A stretch of 64,000 bases of DNA, from assembly GCF_006491595.2 (NCBI RefSeq), contig NZ_VEVQ02000004.1, forward strand, positions 107,379 through 171,378, in the 5' to 3' direction. The position numbers were made by a program, and so were the translations under genes. Positions 9,061 through 19,000 of this stretch are shown here, piece by piece. Each line of letters begins with the position of its first letter. Position 1 is the first letter of the stretch. This DNA comes from Flavobacterium jejuense (GTDB lineage Bacteria > Bacteroidota > Bacteroidia > Flavobacteriales > Flavobacteriaceae). The notes under the pieces were generated by a model that made no database searches, had not been told where the DNA came from, and was given only the letters and a program-made list of their open reading frames with translations.

Positions 9061-9921
9061 ATGAACTTATATCCTATTGAAGCTGGTAATTTCAAACTAG
9101 ATGGAGGTGCAATGTTCGGTGTTGTACCTAAGACCATTTGGAACAGAACTAATCCAGCTGACTCAAATAATTTAATTGACATAGCAGCTCGTTGCTTATT
9201 AATCGAAGATGGTGATCGCCTAATTTTAATTGATACAGGAATGGGCAATAAACAATCTGATAAATTTTTCGGATATTATCATCTTTGGGGTGATGCTTCT
9301 TTAGACAAATCCTTACAAGAAAAAGGATTTCATAGAGATGATATTACCGATGTTTTTACGACTCATCTTCATTTTGATCATTGTGGTGGCTGTGTAAACT
9401 GGAACAAAGAAAGAACAAGTTACGAAATAGCTTTCAAAAATGCAAAATATTGGACAAATGAAAATCATTGGGAATGGGCTACAAAACCAAATGCAAGGGA
9501 AAAGGCTTCTTTTCTAAAAGAAAACATTCTTCCTATGCAGGAAAGTGGTCATTTACACTTCATTTCTAAACCTAAAAATGGTTTTCTAAATGAAAGCGAA
9601 CTTGGCTTTGGTATATTTTTTGCTGATGGTCATACTGAAAAACAAATGATTCCTATGATAAACTATAAAGGAAAAACAATATGTTTTATGGCAGACTTGT
9701 TGCCAACAGTTGGTCATATTCCGTTGCCTTATGTAACAGGATATGATACTAGACCTTTATTATCTATGGATGAAAAAGATATTTTTTTAAAAACAGCAGT
9801 TGACCAAAATTACTATCTTTTTTTAGAACATGATGCTCATAACCCTATCATTACTTTACAAAATACTGAAAAGGGAATTCGTTTAAAAGAGGTTTTCTCT
9901 TGCGAAGAAATCTTAAAATAG
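9061..9921 (+). CDS. Metallo-beta-lactamase-fold hydrolase
   Basis: An MBL-fold protein of 286 residues from the ATG at 9061 (MNLYPIEAGNFKLDGG). The open frame reaches back to 8905, but that stretch translates to low-complexity sequence and overlaps the divergent suf promoter, so 9061 is preferred. Metal ligands: FTTHLHFDHCGG (HxHxDH), the later FADGHTEKQM and ADLLPT (Asp), and EHDAHN. The family includes lactonases, glyoxalase II-like enzymes and other hydrolases; the substrate cannot be told. It is monocistronic between the suf promoter and the subtilase. Confidence 0.88.
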   Translation: MNLYPIEAGNFKLDGGAMFGVVPKTIWNRTNPADSNNLIDIAARCLLIEDGDRLILIDTGMGNKQSDKFFGYYHLWGDASLDKSLQEKGFHRDDITDVFTTHLHFDHCGGCVNWNKERTSYEIAFKNAKYWTNENHWEWATKPNAREKASFLKENILPMQESGHLHFISKPKNGFLNESELGFGIFFADGHTEKQMIPMINYKGKTICFMADLLPTVGHIPLPYVTGYDTRPLLSMDEKDIFLKTAVDQNYYLFLEHDAHNPIITLQNTEKGIRLKEVFSCEEILK

Positions 9922-10001
9922 TGTTAATACGTTAGTAATATGTAATTTTTAAAGCAGAATTTTGTCTAATACTAATACAATAAATATATAATTTAATATA
10001 A

Positions 10002-11597
10002 ATGAGAAATCTAAGACCAATTTATTTATCTACTGCATTAGCACTTATGCTAGCAAGTTGTGGTGGAGCTAAACAAATAATTTCAACACCTATAGAGAAT
10101 ATTGATTCTTTACCTCTTAAAATTACTCCATTAGCTGAAAATGATTTAAAAAGATGGAGTCACTTAGATTTGGTGAAAGATACTGTACCAGGAATGAGTG
10201 TGGATAAAGCTTATGCTGAATTATTAAAAGGCAAAAAAAGCACTACTGTAGTTGTAGGAATTGTAGATTCTGGAGTTGATATTCGTCATGAAGACTTAAA
10301 AGGTGTTATTTGGGTTAACCCAAAAGAAATAGCTAATAATGGTAAAGATGATGATAATAATGGCTATATCGATGATGTAAATGGTTGGAATTTTCTTGGT
10401 GACAGTAATAACGAACAGTTAGAAATGACTCGTATTGTTAAACAAGGGCCAGGAACAGCTAATTATGAAAAAGCTAAAGCGGAATTAGAAACAGAAGTAC
10501 AAACCGCTACTCAAAGAAAACAGTTCTATGAAGGTCTTTTAAAAGCTGCGAAAGAGTTACAAACATATCTTAAAAAAGAAGACTTTACTGAAGCTGATTT
10601 AAAAGCAATGCAAACAGATGATGAGGCTTTAAATAATTACAAAGAGTTTTTCTTACAAAGAGTTTTTCCTGATGGAACCGTTGTAGAATTTAAAGAGCAA
10701 ATAAAAGGTGGAATTGATCATTTTGCTGATCAATTAAATTATAATTTCAATGTAGATTTTGATGGTCGTTCCATAGTAGGTGATAATCCAAACGATATTA
10801 ATGACACTAAATACGGAAATAACAATGTAATTGGTCCAGATCCAGAGGGAGCTAAACATGGTACTCACGTTTCGGGGATTGTAGCGCAAGTTCGTGGTAA
10901 TAAAAAAGGAGGAGATGGAATTGCTAACAATGTTAAAATCATGGCTGTAAGAGCGGTTCCAAATGGAGATGAGTATGACAAAGATATTGCATTAGGTATT
11001 CGTTATGCTGTGGATAATGGTGCAAAAGTAATTAATGGTTCTTTTGGAAAATATTATTCGCCTCATAAAGAATGGGTTCAAGAGGCATTAAAATATGCAG
11101 CTTCTAAAGATGTTTTAGTAATCTTTGCAGCTGGAAATGACTCTAAAGATTTAGATGTTGAAAACAAATATCCTAGTGATTCTTATGATGGTGCTCCTGA
11201 AATCTCAAATAATGTTTTAATAATAGGAGCATTAGCTCCAAGTTATGGATCTAAAATGGTAGCTACTTTTTCAAATTATGGATCTAAAAATGTAGATATT
11301 TTTGCACCTGGTGTTAAAATCTATGCTACAACTCCTAATCAAACGTATGAGTATTTACAAGGAACTTCAATGGCTTCTCCTAATGTAGCTGGTGTAGCTG
11401 CCTTAATTCGTTCTTATTACCCAAAATTAAGTGCTAAACAAGTAAAACAAATAATCATGGATAGTGGAATTCCATTGAAAAATGAAGTAGCTGTTGGAGA
11501 AGACCAACATAAAGCAAATTTTTCAACGATTTCAAAAACTGGTAAAATTGTCAATGCTTATAACGCACTAATAATGGCAGAGCAAATGTCAAAATAA
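10002..11597 (+). CDS. S8 (subtilisin-like) serine peptidase lipoprotein
   Basis: A 531-residue subtilase with lipoprotein signal peptide ALALMLASCGG. Catalytic triad: Asp89 in VGIVDSGVDIRHEDL, His286 in HGTHVSGIVAQ, Ser456 in GTSMASPNVAG; the oxyanion Asn is in FAAGNDS. Between Asp and His is an unusually long insertion of about 190 residues containing a helical charged segment (about residues 150-230). Predicted to be anchored in the outer or inner membrane and to act on peptides in the envelope. An M1-type peptidase follows behind a terminator, so the two may form a peptide-degrading pair but are separate units. Confidence 0.93.
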   Translation: MRNLRPIYLSTALALMLASCGGAKQIISTPIENIDSLPLKITPLAENDLKRWSHLDLVKDTVPGMSVDKAYAELLKGKKSTTVVVGIVDSGVDIRHEDLKGVIWVNPKEIANNGKDDDNNGYIDDVNGWNFLGDSNNEQLEMTRIVKQGPGTANYEKAKAELETEVQTATQRKQFYEGLLKAAKELQTYLKKEDFTEADLKAMQTDDEALNNYKEFFLQRVFPDGTVVEFKEQIKGGIDHFADQLNYNFNVDFDGRSIVGDNPNDINDTKYGNNNVIGPDPEGAKHGTHVSGIVAQVRGNKKGGDGIANNVKIMAVRAVPNGDEYDKDIALGIRYAVDNGAKVINGSFGKYYSPHKEWVQEALKYAASKDVLVIFAAGNDSKDLDVENKYPSDSYDGAPEISNNVLIIGALAPSYGSKMVATFSNYGSKNVDIFAPGVKIYATTPNQTYEYLQGTSMASPNVAGVAALIRSYYPKLSAKQVKQIIMDSGIPLKNEVAVGEDQHKANFSTISKTGKIVNAYNALIMAEQMSK

Positions 11598-11621
11598 TAA
11601 ATCACAAACTGTTAAATCAAC

Positions 11622-11660
11622 AAACCACAAAGAAAACAACAGCTTTACTTTGTGGTTTTT
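11622..11660 (+). terminator. Terminator after the subtilase gene
   Basis: Arms AAACCACAAAG (11622-11632) and CTTTGTGGTTT (11648-11658) pair perfectly around a 15-base loop and are followed by T and A runs. It ends the subtilase transcript about 25 bases after the stop. Confidence 0.8.
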
Positions 11661-11673
11661 AATTTTAAAAAGT

Positions 11674-13554
11674 ATGAAAAAAATAATTGTATTCACATTA
11701 TTTTCATTTTTTGGCTACAGCCAAAATAATCCAAACCCTGGTTATTGGCAACAACATGTCGATTATAAAATGGATGTCGAAATGAATGTTAAAAACTTTC
11801 AATACAAAGGTGCTCAAGAATTAATTTACACAAATAATTCTGCTGATACTCTATATAAAGTTTTTTATCATTTATATCCAAATGCTTTTCAACCTGGAAG
11901 TGCTATGGATTCTCGTTTACAAACCATTTCAGACCCAGACAAAAGAATGGTTAAAACTTTTAAAGTAGCAGATAAAGAAGTAAAAGAAAGCAGAATAAGT
12001 ACTTTAAAACCAGATGAAATAGGTTTTTTAAAAATTACTAATTTCAAACAAGATGGTAAAGAAGCTAAGACTAAAGTAGTGGGTACCATTTTGGAAGTTG
12101 AACTAAACCAGCCTATTTTACCAAATCAAAAAACTACTTTTACATTAAACTTTGACGGTCAAGTACCTTTACAGATTAGACGATCAGGAAGAAACTCTGA
12201 AGAAAACGTTGCTTTATCTATGACACAATGGTACCCAAAAATGGCTGAGTATGACTTTGAAGGTTGGCATTCTGATCCTTATATTGGTAGAGAATTTCAC
12301 GGTGTTTGGGGAAATTTTGATGTAAAAATTACTATAGACAAAGCTTATACAATTGGAGGAACAGGCTATCTTCAGAATAAAAATGAAATAGGCCACGGTT
12401 ACCAAGACAAAGACATAGAAGTTAAATATTCTAAAAAAACAAAAACATTAACTTGGCATTTTGTAGCACCAAACGTTCATGATTTTGCTTGGGGAGCTGA
12501 TAATGATTATATCCATGATATGATTTTAGGTCCAAATAATGTGGAATTGCATTTTTTCTACAAAAACAAAGCTGAAAATCTTGAAAATTGGAAAAAATTA
12601 CAACCAAAAACAGCTGAGCTTTTAGAATTTTACAATAAAAACATTGGTTTATATCCATACAAGCAATATTCAGTTGTACAAGGAGGAGATGGTGGAATGG
12701 AATATGCTATGTGTACACTTATTACCGGAAACAGAAGCTATGGAAGCCTAGTGGGTGTTACCGCACATGAATTTGCACATTCATGGTTTCAACATATCTT
12801 AGCTTCTAATGAATCCAAACATGAATGGATGGACGAAGGTTTTACCTCTTTTATTTCAGACTTAGCCATGGAAAGCGTGATGCCATCTAGTGATGGAAAA
12901 GAAGAAAATGTTTTCCAAAGTGCTTATAATAACTATCGCTTTTTAGCTAAAACTGGAACAGAACAACCATTATCTACCCATGCTGACAGATATGATGTTA
13001 ATAGAAATTATGGAATATCCGCTTACAGTAAAGGAGAAGTTTTCTTAGCACAATTAGGGTATGTAATTGGAGTAGAAAATTTAATGAAAACTTTAAAAAG
13101 ATATTATAGTGATTATAAACTAACTCATCCAACACCAAACGACATTAAAAGAAGCGCTGAAAAAGTTTCAGGAGCTAATTTAGATTGGTATTTATTAGAT
13201 TGGACGCAAACTACAAACACCATTGATTATGGAATTAAGGAAATAACTGAAAACAATTCTAAAACTACAATTACTCTTGAAAGAATTGGAAGAATGCCAA
13301 TGCCAATAGACCTTTTAGTTGTTTATGAAGATGGAACACAAGAAACCTTTTATATCCCAAATACATTAATGCGTTGGGAAAAACCAAATCCTTACTCTTT
13401 AACTAGAACTGTTTTAGGAAGTTGGGATTGGGCTTCACCAACATTTTCATTCTCAATAGAAAAACCAAAATCTAGTATACAAGCAGTGGTTATAGACCCT
13501 AGTGGTTTAATGGCTGATGTAAATTTAGAAAATAATGTTTTTGAGAAAAACTAA
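11674..13554 (+). CDS. M1 family metallopeptidase
   Basis: A 626-residue M1 (aminopeptidase N-like) zinc peptidase from the ATG at 11674, which gives a clean signal peptide MKKIIVFTLFSFFGYSQ. An upstream TTG at 11650 lies inside the preceding terminator and is rejected. Zinc site: TAHEFAHSWFQH (HExxH at 365-369) with the downstream Glu in WMDEGFTSF; the substrate loop is GGMEYAM. The C-terminal region of about 120 residues lacks the full M1 domain IV, as is common in Bacteroidetes homologues. Predicted periplasmic or outer-membrane associated. Confidence 0.92.
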   Translation: MKKIIVFTLFSFFGYSQNNPNPGYWQQHVDYKMDVEMNVKNFQYKGAQELIYTNNSADTLYKVFYHLYPNAFQPGSAMDSRLQTISDPDKRMVKTFKVADKEVKESRISTLKPDEIGFLKITNFKQDGKEAKTKVVGTILEVELNQPILPNQKTTFTLNFDGQVPLQIRRSGRNSEENVALSMTQWYPKMAEYDFEGWHSDPYIGREFHGVWGNFDVKITIDKAYTIGGTGYLQNKNEIGHGYQDKDIEVKYSKKTKTLTWHFVAPNVHDFAWGADNDYIHDMILGPNNVELHFFYKNKAENLENWKKLQPKTAELLEFYNKNIGLYPYKQYSVVQGGDGGMEYAMCTLITGNRSYGSLVGVTAHEFAHSWFQHILASNESKHEWMDEGFTSFISDLAMESVMPSSDGKEENVFQSAYNNYRFLAKTGTEQPLSTHADRYDVNRNYGISAYSKGEVFLAQLGYVIGVENLMKTLKRYYSDYKLTHPTPNDIKRSAEKVSGANLDWYLLDWTQTTNTIDYGIKEITENNSKTTITLERIGRMPMPIDLLVVYEDGTQETFYIPNTLMRWEKPNPYSLTRTVLGSWDWASPTFSFSIEKPKSSIQAVVIDPSGLMADVNLENNVFEKN

Positions 13555-13577
13555 TTCTTAAAAATAAGATAAAAACA

Positions 13578-13609
13578 AAAAGGGAATCTAAGTTTAGATT
13601 CCCTTTTTT
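13578..13609. terminator. Bidirectional terminator between convergent genes
   Basis: AAAAAGGGAATCTAA and TTAGATTCCCTTTTT form a perfect hairpin with A and T runs on both sides, placed between the M1 peptidase (plus) and the S24 regulator (minus, stop at 13608). Confidence 0.88.
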
Positions 13610-14306
13610 AATGCATTGAATTAATTCTTATACTTGCTTTGACTAAGGCTAGAGCTTTAATTTTAGACATTTCAACATCTTTATCTTGATGATGTTTATT
13701 CTGGCTTACTAATCGAACAGAACCAATTTGTTCTGATTTTTGAATATACTTAACCGTTATGTACTCTTCTCCACTCATATCCATACTTAACAAATACATT
13801 TCTCCCCAAAAAATCTCATTTTTAATATCGTTTATTTCTTTGTACAAAACAATATCGCCACTTTTTAAAAGCGGATACATACTGTCTCCAGTAACATAAA
13901 CAGCTCCATCACATTTTGGTAATCTAGGAATAGAAATATAATCTAAAGGAGTTTGAGTAGTTCTATCTTGAAATAAAGGAACTAAACCAGCAACAGCTTC
14001 GATGTCATATAAAGGAATTTGTTGAGAATCTAAACTCCTATCTGTTTGTAAAGCAAAAGTATCAACACTTTTGTTAAGCAAAAAATCTTCGTCTTCTTTG
14101 TACATAGTTCCTTCACCCGTAAGAAGCCAAATCGGGTTTAAATCAGAATAAATAGACAGAATATTTTCTATCACATTAGAACCTATACTTTTACCTTCTT
14201 TTACTGCTTTAGAAATACTTCCTCTACCTGCTCCAAGACTGTTTTCGAAAGCATAATAACTAAATCCTTTTTTGTCAATATATTGACCTAATCGTTCTGA
14301 AACCAT
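13608..14306 (-). CDS. HTH/S24-type (CI/LexA-like) transcriptional regulator
   Basis: A 232-residue repressor-like protein. Residues 1-70 form an HTH of the phage CI type (RGSISKAVKEGKSIGSNV, then LSIYSDLNPIWLLTGEGTMYK). The C-terminal S24 peptidase fold has the catalytic Ser in VTGDSMYPLLKSGDIVLY and the Lys in YITVKYIQKS; a candidate self-cleavage site is the AVAG of DIEAVAGLVP. Such proteins respond to DNA damage or stress by self-cleavage. No phage structural genes are nearby; what it controls is not shown. The palindromic operators at 14978 and 15751 are candidates. Confidence 0.88.
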   Translation of the reverse strand: MVSERLGQYIDKKGFSYYAFENSLGAGRGSISKAVKEGKSIGSNVIENILSIYSDLNPIWLLTGEGTMYKEDEDFLLNKSVDTFALQTDRSLDSQQIPLYDIEAVAGLVPLFQDRTTQTPLDYISIPRLPKCDGAVYVTGDSMYPLLKSGDIVLYKEINDIKNEIFWGEMYLLSMDMSGEEYITVKYIQKSEQIGSVRLVSQNKHHQDKDVEMSKIKALALVKASIRINSMH

Positions 14307-14462
14307 GGTTATAGCTTTAAAATTTATACAAACATACGAATATTTTCATTAAAAACAACAATTGTTAGATTTTTTTCTGACAATAAAAGATACATGCTGT
14401 TTAAAATCACAATTTATTGAATAAAAAAACACCATACAATTTTACAAACTGTATGATGTTTT

Positions 14463-14506
14463 AGAATTATTCAAAATATCTTACCCTACTTTTTTTGAAT
14501 AATTCA
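14463..14506 (-). terminator. Terminator after the 131-residue gene
   Basis: GAATTATTCAAAA (14463-14475) and TTTTGAATAATTC (14494-14506) pair perfectly; on the minus strand the hairpin follows the stop of the gene at 14524-14919. A second, weaker hairpin (CACCATACAAT / ACTGTATGATG) lies just beyond at 14430-14457. Confidence 0.65.
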
Positions 14507-14523
14507 CCCTAAACTATGTTATT

Positions 14524-14919
14524 TTATAAAAGAGATTCTACATAATCTTTTAACATATTTGGTCTATGATTACTAAAACCATCTCCCGCTAAAAGTTCAG
14601 TTATATAAAGCACATTATCTTTCAATTCCATTTTAAAATCTTCATCTTTATCAGAATTTGAAATATGTATTGCTTTAACACTTTCTTTCATAGCTTCTTT
14701 ACCCATATCATCTGAACAAATTCCTTGAACAAATTCTGTAATATCACTAAACACATAATTTGCTAATCGATTTAAAGGATATTGATCAAAAGAAGTAAAT
14801 GTGTTCCAATCAATTTCCACATTTAAATCATATCCTGAAAGTTCGTTTAATTTTGATTGAAATTCAGGTAATTTGTCTGTTTTAATACTTTCCGCTAAAC
14901 GTTTTTCTGCTAATCCCAT
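14524..14919 (-). CDS. Hypothetical 131-residue protein under palindrome-marked promoter
   Basis: I do not recognise this protein. It is soluble, acidic, mixed helix and strand, with no signal peptide (MGLAEKRLAESIKTDKLPEF...). It has its own promoter: TAAATTTG on the minus strand at 14950-14957, and a palindrome centred where the -33 box would be (14978-14997). A hairpin terminator follows. The same promoter/palindrome arrangement precedes a decayed gene 750 bases upstream, so the two were probably co-regulated. Confidence 0.7.
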   Translation of the reverse strand: MGLAEKRLAESIKTDKLPEFQSKLNELSGYDLNVEIDWNTFTSFDQYPLNRLANYVFSDITEFVQGICSDDMGKEAMKESVKAIHISNSDKDEDFKMELKDNVLYITELLAGDGFSNHRPNMLKDYVESLL

Positions 14920-14949
14920 GATTATTGTTATTTGTTAAAAATTATACTG

Positions 14950-14997
14950 CAAATTTAGGTTTACACTTTAAAGCAGGAATCACTATTTATAGTGATT
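14950..14997 (-). promoter_or_regulatory. Promoter with palindromic operator, site 1
   Basis: Minus-strand -7 box TAAATTTG at 14950-14957, a 20-base gap, then the palindrome AATCACTATTTATAGTGATT at 14978-14997 (two perfect 9-base arms around TT). No TTG -33 box exists at the expected place; the palindrome lies there. This fits a site for a dimeric regulator acting near -40. Confidence 0.65.
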
Positions 14998-15042
14998 TTA
15001 AAAGATGAAGATAATTTATCAACCTTTTTTCCTTACTAACTT

Positions 15043-15681
15043 CTAAAACAACATTTCAATTTTTTCTTTTACACAAATCACCAATATCTTATTAATAATA
15101 TGTGTTTCCAAATCACCAGCAACGACTATTTTAAGGATATTTATTAGAGTTTTTACTTCATTAATACTTATTTCATCAAGTAAAATACTTTAAAAATCAA
15201 GTAGAATTTGCTTTAAAATTCTACGAATTAATTCTTGATGAATTTCCAATTCCCCTTCTAGTAACACAACTATTTTCTTATCTAATAACTTGCTTACTAT
15301 CTCCTCTACATTTTTTCTAAGTCTTTTCAACTCTAAAATTCCTATAGTTTTTGTTTTTTGAGTTTCACATAAAAGATGATATACGTTAAAGTCAACAATA
15401 GTAGTTCCAGAAATATCTTTACCATTTAACAATGTAATACTACTCTTTGTATCACTTTGATTTCTAGTTACCAACCAAACATCTTATATTGATGAAAATT
15501 CTTGAAACTTCACAATTTTACCTCTTAGTAGCAAACCATTTACTAAAAGCTAATCTACTTTTAGTAATTCTAAGCTGTCTTCTACTTCTTCTGCAAGTAA
15601 ACTCATTTTTCTACACATTTCTATTACAGAAGTGGACTCTACTGTTTTAAAACATTCTAAATATATTTTATTAAATAGAAA
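15043..15681 (-). pseudogene. Decayed gene with several in-frame stops
   Basis: One reading frame on the minus strand is protein-like over about 210 codons but is broken by in-frame stops: TAG after SLELLKVD, TAA after QEFSSI, and TAA at 15188-15190 after ILLDF, before ending at TAG 15043-15045. The longest intact part is the 94-codon block 15190-15474. The whole reads as a helical, Leu/Ile/Lys-rich protein (for example ELKRLRKNVEEIVSKLLD). No family is recognised. It has a palindrome-bearing promoter upstream at 15723-15770. A chance AT-rich frame or a non-coding transcript cannot be excluded. Confidence 0.45.
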
Positions 15682-15722
15682 TCATCAATTAAGCATCTAA
15701 AAATTCATAAATGTTATACAAG

Positions 15723-15770
15723 CAAATCTATACTGTATTCTGTGATTAGAAATCACTATTAATAATGATT
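15723..15770 (-). promoter_or_regulatory. Promoter with palindromic operator, site 2
   Basis: Minus-strand -7 box TAGATTTG at 15723-15730, a 20-base gap, then AATCACTATTAATAATGATT at 15751-15770, differing from the site-1 palindrome at few positions. The spacing is identical to site 1. The downstream gene is decayed, so the site may be a relic or drive a non-coding RNA. Confidence 0.6.
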
Positions 15771-15847
15771 TATCTCTAATAAGCATTTATTACAAAAGAT
15801 TTATTTCATATATAAATCGCAAATAATCATATAAATACAAAATAAAT

Positions 15848-15900
15848 AGATTATTTTCTTCAATATATTTGTTTAATAGATTATTTTCTATTATATTTGC
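15848..15900 (+). promoter_or_regulatory. Promoter of toxin locus A with tandem TAGATTATTTTCT motif
   Basis: TAGATTATTTTCT occurs at 15848-15860 and 15878-15890. Each copy is followed by TATATTTG (15865-15872 and 15893-15900), matching TAnnTTTG; TTTG at 15869-15872 lies 20 bases ahead of the second -7 box. The 32 bases 15869-15900 recur with two mismatches at 31451-31482 in front of locus B. The leader to the first gene is about 95 bases and has a short complementary pair (AAGGAATGCGCAATCCTT). Confidence 0.75.
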
Positions 15901-16002
15901 ACTGTGATTAATTCGAAAAGAATTGTTGCTAAGAATATATTCTTTTTAAAGGAATGCGCAATCCTTTAAACCAATATTACCTAATTTAATTTATTAAAAA
16001 AA

Positions 16003-19000
16003 ATGAGTACACAAATTAAAAACACGCTCTTCCGATTTGTAACAATGAGAGCTCCAGAAGTATTAGAAAAAGAAGCTGTTGACAAAGCATTCGTAAAACA
16101 TCCAGAAATGGAGGAAATTAATGAAACCTACACAAGTATCTATCTATCAGAATTACAAGGAGTCAAAACAGGAAAAAAAGAAGCGTTAAATGATGCTAGC
16201 GACAACTTTGAAGATTTTGCATTACAAAGAAAAGAACAACTATTTGAAAATGGATTAATTTCAAAGGGATTCTTTGATTTTGCTATTTGGTTAACAAAAA
16301 ATAGAACTCGTTTTTCAATAACTGAATTGAATGAAAAAATTACCTCAAATCCTGAAATTACAGAAGGGATTGAAAAAAGTGTAATTGTTGCAATTTGGGA
16401 TAATTTATTCTATCAAATTACCAATTCAAAATCCAGTTATTTAAGAGATACTATTTTGTCTATTCTAGTAGCTGATTTTTTTCTTAAAAATTACGCTACG
16501 GTTGCTGTTGATGATTTAGATCAATTGAGAAAATTAGCACAAGCTAGAGTAATTGTTCCAAAGACATTGTTTGAAAAAGAAGACACTTCTACTAAAGACA
16601 ACTTGAAAAAACAGACATTGTCAGCGTTACCTATTACAACTAAAAATTTAGATAAAGAAGTAGTAACAATTGCAAGTAATCAAAAAATTGAAGTACTTAA
16701 AAAAGCTACAGAAGAATTAAAGCTAGCTAAAGTAAAATACTTGAAAGAAAATCAGAAAGCCTATAATTTTGCCCAAAAAGAGTATCATGATGACATAAAA
16801 TTAGCTTATGATAATTCAGAAAAAGTACAAAAAACGTATGTTGATCCAGAAACCAATCAAGAAAGAACAGTAACAGAGTATGTAGATTTAGTATTACCTT
16901 CTTTTGAGTTTACGAATTTAGAAGAAGCAAACATGACCACTATTACAACAAGTGTTTCAGAAGAAACCGCATCATTAGTTGAAAATATTATTGCTATTCA
17001 CAATTTTGAAACATTTGACGAAATCAATGATTTTATAAATTCTGAAATAATTTCCTTATCTAATTCTATTTTTACAAATAATAATTCAAATCAAACGCTT
17101 GTTAGTACAAATGGAGTTGTAATTCCTGTTTCTAATTTAAACACAGATACTTCAAATACGTTTACAGTTACTGGACTTGGTTTGGGTTATATTCCAACAA
17201 TGCCTTTGCAGATTTTATTTAACCAAATTCCAAATGTATCAGATATTGTTTCTGCCTCATATACGATAGGAGGTAAAACAACAAACTCGATAGCAAGCAC
17301 AACATTTGAAAGTACGATTATAAATGGAAAATTGGCCGTAACAATTTTTACTGAAGGGTTAGCTATTAATCAACTACCAAGTTTTGACCTTTCAGGTGAA
17401 TTTGTTTTAACCAATGGCACTAAAGTGATTTTTTCGGGTATGATTAAAATAAGCATGCCAAAACTTGCAATGATAGGAAGCTATGATGTTAAAGGAAAAG
17501 GAGCTTTCGAATTAGAACTCCTAAATGACACTATTGACATTGGAGATGGAAACACAGGTAATGTTGTCGATTATATTCCTACTGGTTTTGGTATAAGTCG
17601 ATTAGGTGTAGCCGATTATAGAAAAGTAGAACAAGAAGTGTGTTGTTATGTTCCTGGTGAAGTTTCTCACATTGAAAACGTTATGGCTCGTGAGTATAAA
17701 GAAAAAACGACACGTCGCTTAAGAAGAACTGAAGATACAACTACAGTTAGTAACGAACAAGAAATTGAAAAATTAACTGACACAACCTCAACCGATCGCT
17801 ATGAAATGAACCAAGAAGTGAGTTCTCTTTTAGCAGAAGACACCCATCAAGGAAGTTTTGTTAATGCAGGACTTAATTTTAATCATTTCTCCTTAAATGC
17901 TGGAGCAGATTTCGCCACAAACACCACTTCAGAAGAGTCTAATTCACAAGCAGTAACTCATGCTAAAGAAATTACAGAAAGAGCGTTAGACCGTGTAGTG
18001 AAAAAAGTGAAAGAAGAACGTATTTCTAAGATTATTGAAGAATTTTCCGAAGAAAACACACATGGTTTCGATAATAGAAAAGGAGATAATCATGTTTCAG
18101 GAGTATATCGTTGGATTGATAAAGTGTACAAAAACAAAATAGTAAATTATGGCAAACGATTGATGTATGAATTCATGATTCCTGAACCTGCTTCTTTTCA
18201 TAATTTAGCCACTCAGGATAAAACCAATTATGATTTAATTCTAGAAAAACCTATCGATCCTAGAAAACCTTCAGATGAAACTGCTTTAGTATTAGATAAC
18301 ACATTTGAGCAAAAATACTTGAATTGGGCAAAAAAATACAATGTAGCTATTCCTGAAAGACCTGTACAAAAGATCAAAATAAGTAAATCGGTTGATTTTT
18401 CAGGAGATAGGGCAGGTTCAAGTGGAACAAAAGAATTTACTATTCCTACAAACTATGCCATTACAGAAAATACAAAAATTCATTTCTCATGGAGAAAATG
18501 TGAAGCTTATCCAGGAATCATTTTCTCTGTAGGAAATACATCTTATTCCTATTCTGGTGGACATGGAGATATTTCCATTAATTCCAGTCAATTAAAAGGG
18601 ATAACAGACACTTTAGCGGTTAGTTACACTTCATGGGACATAAACAAAGTGACAATCTCATTTACAATTGAATGCGAATTAGTATCTGAAATCAAAGAAA
18701 AATGGAAATTAGAAACTTTCAATGCAATTATTAAAGCGTATGAAGAAAAATTAGCAGCCTACAACGAACAATTAACAGCCTTAAAATCGGTACAAAGTGA
18801 AAAAGTAAAAACAAACCCAAATTTTTACCGCCAAATTGAAAATATGGTGCTACGCAAAAACTGTATTGAATATTTAATTAGTCAAGAAGCTTTAGGGAAA
18901 GACTCTTTGGTAACAGGGATAACCGTTCAGAATACAAGAGTAGATTATAATTCCCCTGCATTAGAAAGCTATGCTGCCAAAGTAAAATTCTTTGAACAAG

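Noticed and set aside
13608..14306. Prophage, because of the CI-like repressor
   Set aside because: No integrase, terminase, capsid or tail genes lie nearby; the gene stands alone between host genes.
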